From the NCBI GenBank assembly GCA_946186175.1, contig CAMHMG010000148.1, positions 1 through 7,554 on the forward strand: DNA of 7,554 nucleotides, given 5' to 3'. Below the pieces are notes generated by a model, which was given only the letters and a program-made list of their open reading frames with translations, ran no database searches and had not been told where the DNA came from. Below are positions 1 to 6,652 of the stretch, in pieces. A program made the translations under genes and the position numbers. The number at the start of each line of letters is the position of its first letter. Positions within the stretch are counted from its first letter, which is position 1. The stretch is from an uncultured Clostridia bacterium. Lineage in GTDB: Bacteria; Bacillota; Clostridia; Lachnospirales; Lachnospiraceae.

Positions 1-310
1 GGTCATACTTTGCAGCATTACCTTTTGCCTTTTCAACCGGATACTTTTTCTCATTTTGCTCCATTTTCATATTCACGATTTCATCAGCATCTATGTTAAG
101 CTTATCAAGCATGTTCTGTGTATATACAATAACATCTGCCAACTCTTCCTTTACATGTTGCAGATCATAATCATCACTCCACTGAAAACATTCCAACAGT
201 TCTGCTGCCTCGATCACGATGGACTTTGCCAGATTTTCCGGTGAATGAAATTGATCCCAGTCTCTATCCTCTGTAAATTTTCTTATACGTTCTATTGTTT
301 CCTGCTTCAT
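1..310 (-). CDS. MazG-like nucleotide pyrophosphohydrolase, partial (runs off the left edge)
   Basis: Small all-alpha NTP pyrophosphohydrolase of the MazG-like group. Enzymes of this group hydrolyse (d)NTPs to NMP and pyrophosphate in the cytoplasm, for example to remove non-canonical nucleotides. The substrate cannot be told from sequence. The 103 visible residues carry the family's metal-binding signature: E34-A-A-E37 (in IEAAELLECFQW) and, 18 residues on, E56-L-A-D59 (in EELADVIVYTQNML). Near the edge comes the usual NEKKYPVEKAKGNAAKY ending, so probably only a few residues are missing. Two adjacent ATGs exist, at 313-311 and 310-308. I chose the second because GGAG at 320-317 then has a 6-base spacer, against 3 for the first. 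It follows the AbiE remnants by 26 bases and probably shares their transcript. The family is clear; the physiological role is not. Confidence 0.86.
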   Translation of the reverse strand, partial: MKQETIERIRKFTEDRDWDQFHSPENLAKSIVIEAAELLECFQWSDDYDLQHVKEELADVIVYTQNMLDKLNIDADEIVNMKMEQNEKKYPVEKAKGNAAKYD

Positions 311-336
311 CATTTACTCCATTTCAATATAATTTT

Positions 337-492
337 TCAAGCATCATAATAAAATCTAATAATTACGACATTAAGGCTACTATGCGCAATCCCTCTAAGA
401 ACTATATCCTGACAAACCTTTGCCGCAAGATTTGCACCTGTATATCCGGCACTTTCATTTATCTTCATCATTTCTGCTATGATTCCTATCAC
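337..492 (-). pseudogene. AbiEii-type nucleotidyltransferase toxin, N-terminal stub
   Basis: A 51-codon frame starts at GTG (492-490) and overlaps the stop of the preceding frame as GTGA. GGAGG lies 4 bases upstream; an alternative start is ATG at 471. The translation contains GANLAAKVCQDIVLRGIAHS followed by SLN. This resembles, from memory, the N-terminal segment of AbiEii/AbiGii-family toxins, in which an 'N-V-T-I-K-G-G' nucleotidyltransferase motif follows. Here the similarity stops at residue 41 and the frame ends 10 codons later (VVIIRFYYDA, TGA). The GG...DxD catalytic core and the rest of the roughly 250-300-residue protein are absent, and the MazG-like gene begins 26 bases downstream. 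An internal deletion is the simplest explanation. No activity is expected. Assignment rests on motif memory and the antitoxin-toxin order, not on a search. Confidence 0.55.
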
Positions 493-800
493 AAAACCTC
501 CATATCCAAAGTATTAAGTATGAAGTCGCTCTTTGGCAATTCCATAGCCATATCCTGAATAAAAGTCAAATCCATTTTATCTATTCTTCTTCTATAATTG
601 AGTATTATTTCCTTGTAATACTCATATGGTAATCTGTTTTTATTTCTAATAAGTTCCAACAGCATTCTTTCATAACCATAAGCTCTTACCATTTTACCAT
701 CAACCTCAAGATCGATAGTTCCTAACTCAAGACTATTATAATTATTAAAATACTGAACAACTCGACTGTCTGTTATCTTGACAGCATTTTTATCAGTCAT
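489..800 (-). CDS. AbiEi-type antitoxin, C-terminal half only (probable remnant)
   Basis: A 103-residue protein. From about residue 24 it resembles the C-terminal domain of AbiEi antitoxins of type IV toxin-antitoxin systems: LELGTIDLEVDG, then the conserved Y-E-R-M-L-L-E-L-I-R-N-K-N block (residues 44-56), YYKEIILNYRRRID, and a terminal PKSDFILNTLDMEVL. Complete proteins of this kind are about 190-200 residues, with an N-terminal winged helix that binds the promoter; that half is missing. A TGA lies three codons upstream of the ATG, so the frame does not extend. It has its own ribosome binding site (GAGG at 811-808, 7-base spacer), 30 bases after the AlkZ-related gene. Its stop overlaps the toxin stub's GTG, which keeps the translational coupling typical of abiE pairs. 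It may still be translated, but autoregulation is unlikely without the HTH. A genuine short protein is the alternative. Confidence 0.6.
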   Translation of the reverse strand: MTDKNAVKITDSRVVQYFNNYNSLELGTIDLEVDGKMVRAYGYERMLLELIRNKNRLPYEYYKEIILNYRRRIDKMDLTFIQDMAMELPKSDFILNTLDMEVL

Positions 801-830
801 CTGTCTCCCTCAAAGATTTAACTTCACTTT

Positions 831-1598
831 TCACTCCACCGGCTCTTTGCCAATGATCTTGATTATTTTCTCGTTCTCGGCACTTGCATATGATTCTTTA
901 ATATGATCAAAAATGCGATGCCATGATACACTTACCGGTTCTGAATATGCACTCGTCACCATATCGTATCCCCATATCTTCTCCGGCGGAAGGGGTATTG
1001 ATACAGGCATTCCGTATTCACTGCCCTTCTTATTTCTCCTGCGTCGAAAATCAGAGATTACAAGATACATCTTCATCTGAAGATTAGTCATAACGCCCGG
1101 ATAATTCTTCTCTTTACCTTTTCCGAATCCCGCTGCCTTTTTAAGATCGGTAGATATCATATTGACATCCTTCCAAAGTATATCGCCGTCTTCATCCTCA
1201 CCCATATAGAAGTCCATTATCTTCTTCTCACGATATTCGACTTTCCCGTCAGCCCATGCGGCATCAAAATCATAACCGCACCTTCTTGCATTTACAAAAT
1301 ACGGAAGCCATTTCAGACTGATAAAACCCGCCTTTTTGTCAAAAAACTTTCCGTAAGCAATCTTCTTATTACGGGCAACGACCTCCCGCCATGCCCACGG
1401 ATCAACCTCCGGGACACCTGACCACCAATACGAACTCTCTGTCCATTCCTCTACCGAGAAGCCTTCAACGTCATTGGAAAACAGTGGCAAAAAGCCCACC
1501 TGTTCAACATACTCTTCAAGCTCCTCCACAGAGTGAATACAGTAGGGATCTTCCCAGTCTATTCCCTTCATTATCCATTGTCCATCTTCTACAAGCAT
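831..1598 (-). CDS. AlkZ-related family protein (uncharacterised)
   Basis: A 255-residue soluble protein with no signal peptide or membrane segment. The pattern ESSYWWSGVPEVDPWAWREV (residues 54-73), then IAYGKFFDKKAGFISLKWLP, RRCGYDFDA, KKAAGFGKGKEKNYPG, LQMKMYLVISDFRRRRNKKG and EKIWGYDMV matches my recollection of a Clostridia family labelled AlkZ-related, after the AlkZ/YcaQ DNA glycosylases that unhook interstrand crosslinks through winged helices. I cannot point to a glycosylase active site, so a role in DNA repair is only a hypothesis. The ATG at 1598 is supported by AGGAG at 1610-1606 with a 7-base spacer; an internal ATG ten codons in lacks a comparable site. It is the first gene of the left cluster and sits downstream of the palindromic promoter region, so it may lead an operon with the AbiE remnants and the MazG-like gene. 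Confidence is moderate for the family and low for function. Confidence 0.5.
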   Translation of the reverse strand: MLVEDGQWIMKGIDWEDPYCIHSVEELEEYVEQVGFLPLFSNDVEGFSVEEWTESSYWWSGVPEVDPWAWREVVARNKKIAYGKFFDKKAGFISLKWLPYFVNARRCGYDFDAAWADGKVEYREKKIMDFYMGEDEDGDILWKDVNMISTDLKKAAGFGKGKEKNYPGVMTNLQMKMYLVISDFRRRRNKKGSEYGMPVSIPLPPEKIWGYDMVTSAYSEPVSVSWHRIFDHIKESYASAENEKIIKIIGKEPVE

Positions 1599-1667
1599 AC
1601 AATCACTCCTGTTTTATTTAACCAAATGATACAATATACCTATCATTATCACCACACACATACTTTT

Positions 1668-1707
1668 AAAGGATTTAACATGCAATATTTTGCATGTCAA
1701 ATCCTTT
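1668..1707 (-). terminator. Near-perfect inverted repeat, possible terminator of the surface-protein gene
   Basis: Arms AAAGGATTTAACATGCAA (1668-1685) and TTGCATGTCAAATCCTTT (1690-1707) flank a 4-base loop. The only mismatch, A1677 with C1698, becomes a U-G pair in minus-strand RNA, so the transcript of the large gene could form an unbroken 18-bp stem beginning 31 bases after its stop. The trailing U-run is only UUU on the minus strand and UUUUU on the plus strand. The stem is AU-rich and overlaps a plausible promoter, so termination is possible but not secure. Confidence 0.5.
1673..1700 (-). promoter_or_regulatory. Candidate promoter with a palindromic operator between -35 and -10
   Basis: On the minus strand TTGACA (1700-1695) is a perfect consensus -35. 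After 16 bases comes TTAAAT (1678-1673), a 4/6 match to TATAAT. The spacer is almost entirely the palindrome ATGCAAAATATTGCAT (1695-1680), a classic place for a repressor site. Predicted transcription would start near 1666, leaving about 67 bases before the AlkZ-related ATG. The same bases form the inverted repeat listed as a possible terminator, so the two readings compete. Confidence 0.38.
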
Positions 1708-1736
1708 TTAACAGTTAATTATGTAATATTATGCAT
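1680..1736. repeat. Two related 16-base palindromic boxes, 41 bases apart
   Basis: ATGCAATATTTTGCAT (1680-1695) and ATGTAATATTATGCAT (1721-1736) match at 14 of 16 positions and are both near-palindromes. The 41-base offset is close to four helical turns, so dimers bound to both would face the same side of the DNA. The first lies inside the candidate promoter. The second abuts the end of the large gene and overlaps the start of its stop region. This looks like a pair of operator half-sites, but chance similarity in AT-rich DNA cannot be excluded. Confidence 0.35.
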
Positions 1737-1737
1737 T

Positions 1738-4700
1738 TCAGCTTTTCTTTTTGATTTTGTACCTGACATTTTTAGCTCCGGACTTCTTAATCATTTTGAC
1801 CACTTTGTTATAGGTCTTCTTATTCTTAGCTTGAACCGTTATAACAGCTTTTTTCTTAATACCCTTAAATGCATTCTTACCGATCTTCTTAATCTTATTG
1901 CCGTTAATTGTAATCATCTTGAGTTTCTTATTTCCTGAAAATGCATTCTTGCCGATGGTAGTCACATTCTTACCAAGTGTTACCTTTGTAAGCTTCTTAC
2001 AATTAGAAAATGCTCCTGAATTAATTACCTTTAAGCCGCTTCCCTTTATTGTAACCTTAGTAAGATTAGAACATCCTGAGAATGCATTGCTTCCGATAGT
2101 TTCGATATTGCTTCCGATAGTTACATTTTTAAGTTTTGTATCCTTCTTAAATGCATCGGCTGCAATCTCTGTTACCTGTGCAACAGTTCCGTCTGCAAGT
2201 GTAACACTATCAGGTATTACAACTGAAGAAGCTTTCTTATCTGTTGCAGCAGGTTCAACATAGGTCACCTCAACCACGGTATTGCCGGCTTCATCTTTAC
2301 TCGTTTCTGATACTGTATAGGTAGCTGTTCCGCTGTTGTCCTGTTGTGTGGTTCCAACAGCAGGTGTTGCTGCAGGAGTTTCTGTTGCGGGAGTTTCTGT
2401 CGTCGGAGTAGTTCCTGTAGTAGCTGCATTTCCTCCCTGTGTATTGTCCTGACCTGAAGTCTTATCTCCTTCACCGGTCGGACTCTGTCCACCCTTCTTC
2501 GGTCCGGCAAATACTATCGTTCCATCAGCATTATCAGTTCTTGTCACAGATGAATCAAGTGTAAATACAAACTTCTCTGTTTCTGATATTCCATGTACCT
2601 CAAATGCTGTCTTAGGTACAGTCAGACTTGCTCCGGTTTCAGCCTTCAATGTACAGTCAGCATCTATACAGAAACCATCTACAGCCGGTGTATTATATCC
2701 ACTTATCTTATTATTATCCTTAAGTAATACATTTACACCCTGCTTGAAGATACACAGGTTAAGCTCATTATAATTGTTAAGAACAACGGCATTAGTTGAC
2801 TTATCATAACTAATCGTACCCTTAGCCTTCATTTCATCTAAAGTACCTGTCGTTCCGATACATGCAACTACACTATTATCTTCTGACCGACCGGCAATAA
2901 TTGTATTATCTGCTGTGAGATACAACCAGTTAATTGTAATATCATCTTGTTCAACCGCTCCGGTTTCTGTCACCTTAACTGTACATGTAGCTTTGATATG
3001 GCTTGGATCCTTACTTGTCGCTGTTATAGTTGCTGTGCCAATGCCTTTTGCGTTCAGTTCACCTGTTGTTGGATTAACCTCTACAATAGCCGGCTTATCA
3101 CTTTCATAAGTAACACCCGGGAAGGTAACTTCTTCACCCTCATGTATCTCATTGGTGTTCCATACCTTAGCAGGATTAGCTTTGGTCTCACCCGGTTTCA
3201 TCTCAACATAACTCACCTCAAAACCTATTCTCTCGGCTCTGATCATCGGAAGGACATTGACTTTAACTGTATCGGTAAATGATTCAACCTCCGAACCATC
3301 ACCCTTATCATAACCCTCTACTGTAACCGTAACAGTAGCAGATCCGGTTCCATTATATGCACCTATACTGAATTCATTATCCGAATAACCATTAACTCCG
3401 GTAAATACAGCTTTATCATCCGAATCCCTTATTTCTTCAACTTTCCAGCTGATATTCGGTGAAGGATATGCTTTGGCAGGATCCGTGATGGCAAACAAAT
3501 CAATGTAATTAGAATAACCATCCAGAATATATTTGCTGTAATTATTAGTTACACCATCATATCTGTATAATGTTATCTCCTTCACGCCTGCATCATTAAC
3601 TGCTATATCCTCATACTCATTTTCATTAGTCTCTCCATTCCGTATGATATCTCCGTTTTCATCCCTCTTATAAATCTTGATAGATACACCTGCTACCGGA
3701 TTAGTCTCTGCTACACGGAGTAAAATAGCATTCTCTTTTGCAAGTATAGGTCTGTCTGATCTGGAATCGATAACCACATTATCACCATTTACTACTTTAT
3801 AAGCACTGAGATCACCTGTGATATCAGTGAAATCCGTAATCGTAGTTTCTCCATCGTCCCGGCCTACAAGATAGAATCCGGCAGGAAGAGTTGGAGTACC
3901 GTTACTGTACGAATTCGGCATCGTATCAGGGAGATATATATCTACTAACGAACCGCAATTATTGAATGTTCCGCTATAACTGTCGCTTGAATATAAAGTT
4001 TTCGTAAGGTTGGCATCTGATCCTGAGATATCCAATACCACAAGCTTAGGCGCATTAATATCTAATACAATATTCGTATCATCAGCCTCAGGCCCTTTAA
4101 TTGCTAATGTAAGCTCATTACAATTATTAAGCTTGAGCAACGATGAAAGCGAATTAGCACTCGAAAGATTCAGACTTAAATCAAATTTCTTGATTGAATC
4201 CAAGGTAAACATTCCGCTTACATTCGTAACTTTACTTGTATCAAAGCTATCTCCCAAATTAAGACTTGTTGCTTTCTTCAAAGTAAACATGTTGCTCATG
4301 TTGGTAACCTTTGAAACCTTCAAAGATGACACATCTAATGTATTGGCGCTTCCAAGAGTGAACATGCCGCTCATATCTGTTACATTTTCTGTGTTAAGAC
4401 CTGACACATCAAGAGCTGTCAAACTATCAAAGTTGAACATTTTGCTCATGGTAGTAACTTTACCTGTATCAAATGTAGAAATATCAAGTGTCTTAAGTTC
4501 CGGCATCCAGAACATGCCACTCATATCAGTTACATTTTTCGTATCAAATCCTGACAGATCAATACCTTCCATTGCCGGCCCGAAATATTCTATAGGTCCA
4601 TATTTTTTCCCATATTTAAAATAATACTCTCCAAACATACCGGCCATCGTTGTTACATTTCCTGTATCAAGTGCATTAAGATTAGCGATACTCTTAAGTG

Positions 4701-6639
4701 ATTGACATCCCTTAAACATTTCGGACATATCAGTTACCTTTGATGTATCCACTGTAGCCGGCAGTGTTAATTCCTCTAATCTGTAATCACGGAAAAACAT
4801 ATCCTTCATAGTAGTAACTGAACTAAATGTAAAGCCTGAAAGATCAAGACTTCTGATATCACTGTCAGCAAACATGCCTTCCATGTCAGTAACACTTGAT
4901 GTATTAAAGCCTGCAAGATCAGAAGCCGCAATATCAACCGGCTTTTCCTTTTCGTTAACCCTGATCTTTAACATTTCTTTCATATTAACAGCTTTAGAAG
5001 TATTGATTGACGAAAGTCCTTTTATGCCATCTCCGTTTGCAAGATATATGTTGATCATGTTACTCATATCCGTAACATTGGATGTATTGATACCTGAAAT
5101 GTCAAATTCCGACATTCCAAAAGATGCACTGCAAAGCCTGAACATATTGGACATATTAGTAACATTATCAGCCATATCGTCACCGACAATCTTGAAGGAC
5201 TTGGTATTACCGCGTGTAGACTGATGATAATTATCAGGTCTGCCTTCATTGGATATACTTTCTGCGCCTACCCAGCCATGAGCCGCAGCTCCCTCAGAAG
5301 CACCTCCCATACCAAATGTTGTTGACTCATAGAACAGATAACTACAGTCGTCAGGAAAACCAACCCCTGAATCAACAGTTATATTCTCTGCCGACACAGG
5401 ATATAAGGGAAGAGCATTTGGTAGTTTTTCATTACTGCCATTAATAACAAAATTAGACACAAGAACAACTCTATATGTAACACCATCATATGGATCTGTG
5501 TAACTTGCAGGAATGTTCCAGTTCTCCAATTCAAAATCCTCTGCTGTCAGACTTTCAGGAAGCTTTGAATTACCATATCTCTCGTCTTCAATCGAATTAA
5601 GTGATTTTAAACTCAAAGTTGAATCGGACCCTATTGCAAGAGCCGCATTTGCATAACCCGAAAGACCTTTGTTGTAGTTTTCAAGAGTAACGATTCCTGT
5701 CTCTGCATCCTTTTCATAATTATAGAAATCCAGAGTAAAGTTACCGTGATCCTTTACATATTCATCAGTATAATAATAGAACCAGTAACAGTCATACTTA
5801 TTATCTTCTTTCTTGGGAACACTGAGTTTCTCTGTAGTCATAATAGCAATAGGATTATCCTTATTGATATTATTAACTGTAATCTTATCAGCTTCGCTGT
5901 CATAGTCTGTGACAACCGGCGCATCCTTTTTCGCAACTCTGTCGTAGTATTCAACAGTTGCCCCGCTTTTGGTTGTATAACTCTTCTTCTCATATTCCCA
6001 TATAACAATGTGAGACATATCCGATACCGTCTCTGTAAATGGTACAGTATAAGTTCCGTTATCAGAATTAATATTTTGAAGCTCTGTTTCATTTAAAACC
6101 GTTGAAATGCCATATTTATTACCACCCTGATATTCCAGCTCAACATCATGCCATACTGCACTTTTAAGAAGGATATCTGTGTCAATTGACGTTACATTGA
6201 GTTCAAAAGAAAAATCATCAAATGAATCGTTGAAAACACAAATACCATTTGAACGAAGATTTAATGTTGCAACTTTATCTTTGTCTTCGTTTTCTTCTGT
6301 AGATACAATCCATTTAGAAGAATACTGTGAATTACTTAGGCTTGAAGTGATTGAAGCCTCTTCCCCATTATCATTCAAACGCAATGTCAGCTGATATTCA
6401 TGATATGCAACACCGTTATCGATAACAGCTTTTGTAATTCCTGCTTCCTCCGAAGGACTTACAGAAACTGAACTTCCATCATACAGATCAGTAACCGTAA
6501 GTCTCCACTTAGCTTCTTCCCCTTCTGCTTTTACTAACGGTGTCGATACATTGACACCTGCCAGTATTAACATAATCGTTATTACTGTTAAAAGCATTCT
6601 CTTACATAGTTGTTTTTCTGTTTTTAATACTCTCTGCAT
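1738..6639 (-). CDS. Giant secreted BspA-like surface protein (DUF285 repeats, Ig-like domains, LRR_5, basic tail)
   Basis: A 1633-residue exported protein, probably an adhesin or matrix-binding protein. The upstream ATG at 6657 gives six extra codons, but AAGGAGG (6652-6646) sits 6 bases before the ATG at 6639, which is the start used here. Residues 1-38 form a signal peptide: basic start, core MLLTVITIMLILAGVNV, cleavage after VKA. Residues 39-485 are unrecognised. About 12 DUF285/BspA repeats (N-V-T-D-M-S-G-M-F type, 25-residue period) span 491-840. Ig-like regions lie at about 1058-1129 and 1138-1223, the second a good Big_2 (GVTYESDKPAIVEVNPTTGE, GIGTATITAT). A beta-rich module covers 1234-1379, a Thr/Pro/Ala linker 1382-1436, and five BspA-type leucine-rich repeats about 1464-1594. 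The last 63 residues hold 23 Lys, 1 Arg and no Asp or Glu. No LPXTG, SLH or transmembrane anchor is visible. Family assignment is firm; the ligand is unknown. Confidence 0.92.
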   Translation of the reverse strand: MQRVLKTEKQLCKRMLLTVITIMLILAGVNVSTPLVKAEGEEAKWRLTVTDLYDGSSVSVSPSEEAGITKAVIDNGVAYHEYQLTLRLNDNGEEASITSSLSNSQYSSKWIVSTEENEDKDKVATLNLRSNGICVFNDSFDDFSFELNVTSIDTDILLKSAVWHDVELEYQGGNKYGISTVLNETELQNINSDNGTYTVPFTETVSDMSHIVIWEYEKKSYTTKSGATVEYYDRVAKKDAPVVTDYDSEADKITVNNINKDNPIAIMTTEKLSVPKKEDNKYDCYWFYYYTDEYVKDHGNFTLDFYNYEKDAETGIVTLENYNKGLSGYANAALAIGSDSTLSLKSLNSIEDERYGNSKLPESLTAEDFELENWNIPASYTDPYDGVTYRVVLVSNFVINGSNEKLPNALPLYPVSAENITVDSGVGFPDDCSYLFYESTTFGMGGASEGAAAHGWVGAESISNEGRPDNYHQSTRGNTKSFKIVGDDMADNVTNMSNMFRLCSASFGMSEFDISGINTSNVTDMSNMINIYLANGDGIKGLSSINTSKAVNMKEMLKIRVNEKEKPVDIAASDLAGFNTSSVTDMEGMFADSDIRSLDLSGFTFSSVTTMKDMFFRDYRLEELTLPATVDTSKVTDMSEMFKGCQSLKSIANLNALDTGNVTTMAGMFGEYYFKYGKKYGPIEYFGPAMEGIDLSGFDTKNVTDMSGMFWMPELKTLDISTFDTGKVTTMSKMFNFDSLTALDVSGLNTENVTDMSGMFTLGSANTLDVSSLKVSKVTNMSNMFTLKKATSLNLGDSFDTSKVTNVSGMFTLDSIKKFDLSLNLSSANSLSSLLKLNNCNELTLAIKGPEADDTNIVLDINAPKLVVLDISGSDANLTKTLYSSDSYSGTFNNCGSLVDIYLPDTMPNSYSNGTPTLPAGFYLVGRDDGETTITDFTDITGDLSAYKVVNGDNVVIDSRSDRPILAKENAILLRVAETNPVAGVSIKIYKRDENGDIIRNGETNENEYEDIAVNDAGVKEITLYRYDGVTNNYSKYILDGYSNYIDLFAITDPAKAYPSPNISWKVEEIRDSDDKAVFTGVNGYSDNEFSIGAYNGTGSATVTVTVEGYDKGDGSEVESFTDTVKVNVLPMIRAERIGFEVSYVEMKPGETKANPAKVWNTNEIHEGEEVTFPGVTYESDKPAIVEVNPTTGELNAKGIGTATITATSKDPSHIKATCTVKVTETGAVEQDDITINWLYLTADNTIIAGRSEDNSVVACIGTTGTLDEMKAKGTISYDKSTNAVVLNNYNELNLCIFKQGVNVLLKDNNKISGYNTPAVDGFCIDADCTLKAETGASLTVPKTAFEVHGISETEKFVFTLDSSVTRTDNADGTIVFAGPKKGGQSPTGEGDKTSGQDNTQGGNAATTGTTPTTETPATETPAATPAVGTTQQDNSGTATYTVSETSKDEAGNTVVEVTYVEPAATDKKASSVVIPDSVTLADGTVAQVTEIAADAFKKDTKLKNVTIGSNIETIGSNAFSGCSNLTKVTIKGSGLKVINSGAFSNCKKLTKVTLGKNVTTIGKNAFSGNKKLKMITINGNKIKKIGKNAFKGIKKKAVITVQAKNKKTYNKVVKMIKKSGAKNVRYKIKKKS
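1858..2250 (-). repeat. BspA-type leucine-rich repeats (LRR_5), five units
   Basis: Coding repeat within the surface protein, at about residues 1464-1594. Units of 23-24 residues begin IAADAF, IGSNAF, INSGAF, IGKNAF and IGKNAF. Each continues through a 'L-x-x-V-T-I' strand of the form F-x-x-C/N-x-x-L-x-x-V-T-I-x-x-x-I-x-x-I. The last unit is degenerate (GIKKKAVITVQ) and acts as a cap. Such repeats form a curved solenoid and commonly mediate protein binding in BspA-like adhesins. Confidence 0.85.
2332..2496 (-). repeat. Thr/Pro/Ala/Gly-rich linker-encoding segment
   Basis: Residues 1382-1436 of the surface protein are low complexity, rich in Gly and Gln at first (GGQSPTGEGDK) and then in short Thr-Glu-Thr-Pro-Ala units (TPTTETPATETPAATPA). 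At DNA level the repeated unit shows as related copies of 'ggagtttctgt'. It separates the beta-rich module from the leucine-rich repeats and is likely a flexible spacer, possibly O-glycosylated. The short tandem units could vary in number between strains. Confidence 0.7.
4126..5170 (-). repeat. DUF285/BspA 25-residue repeat array, about 12 units plus one degenerate
   Basis: Coding tandem array with a period of about 75 bases. Units have the core (D/N)-T-x-x-V-T-x-M-x-x-M-F, followed by a leucine-rich strand such as L-K-T-L-D-I-S-T-F. Recognisable cores include NVTNMSNMF, NTSNVTDMSNM, NTSSVTDMEGMF, DTSKVTDMSEMF, DTGNVTTMAGMF, DTKNVTDMSGMF, DTGKVTTMSKMF, NTENVTDMSGMF, VSKVTNMSNMF and DTSKVTNVSGMF. 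The final unit (SSANSLSSLLKL) has lost the Met/Phe signature. Spacing is regular (25-26) in the last five full units and longer between early ones, where insertions occur, for example a Gly/Tyr-rich insert near residues 670-690. Confidence 0.9.
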
Positions 6640-6645
6640 ATAAAA

Positions 6646-6652
6646 CCTCCTT
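6646..6652 (-). promoter_or_regulatory. Ribosome binding site deciding the surface-protein start
   Basis: AAGGAGG on the minus strand, 6 bases before the ATG at 6639. Its first two A's are part of the TAA stop (6653-6651) of the dehydrogenase gene. Ribosomes ending the first gene are therefore placed directly on the start signal of the second, which argues for coupled translation. It also rules out the longer frame beginning at 6657, whose start lies upstream of this site. Confidence 0.88.

Noticed and set aside
295..558. An 87-codon plus-strand open frame over the AbiE remnants.
   Set aside because: It has no ribosome binding site and its composition is like antisense noise. The minus-strand frames there have ribosome binding sites and recognisable motifs.
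1599..1660. A second promoter closer to the AlkZ-related gene using GATAAT or TATATT on the minus strand (about 1630-1655).
   Set aside because: Good -10-like hexamers exist, as expected in AT-rich DNA, but none has a credible -35 at 16-18 bases.
1898..2263. A 121-codon plus-strand open frame opposite the leucine-rich repeats.
   Set aside because: It mirrors the LRR_5 codons on the other strand (repeated 'ENAxLPI' units) and has no independent start signal.
4010..4624. A 204-codon plus-strand open frame with a repetitive leucine/valine pattern (recurring 'ISVTF' and 'MLMLVTF'-like units).
   Set aside because: It is the antisense image of the DUF285 repeat array. The 75-base period keeps the reverse frame open and gives an apparently repetitive protein. 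There is no ribosome binding site or promoter and the coding signal is on the minus strand.
4126..5170. Regular 75-base repeats considered as a CRISPR or other non-coding array.
   Set aside because: The repeats are imperfect, have no constant spacer structure, and stay in frame throughout the surface protein as DUF285 units.
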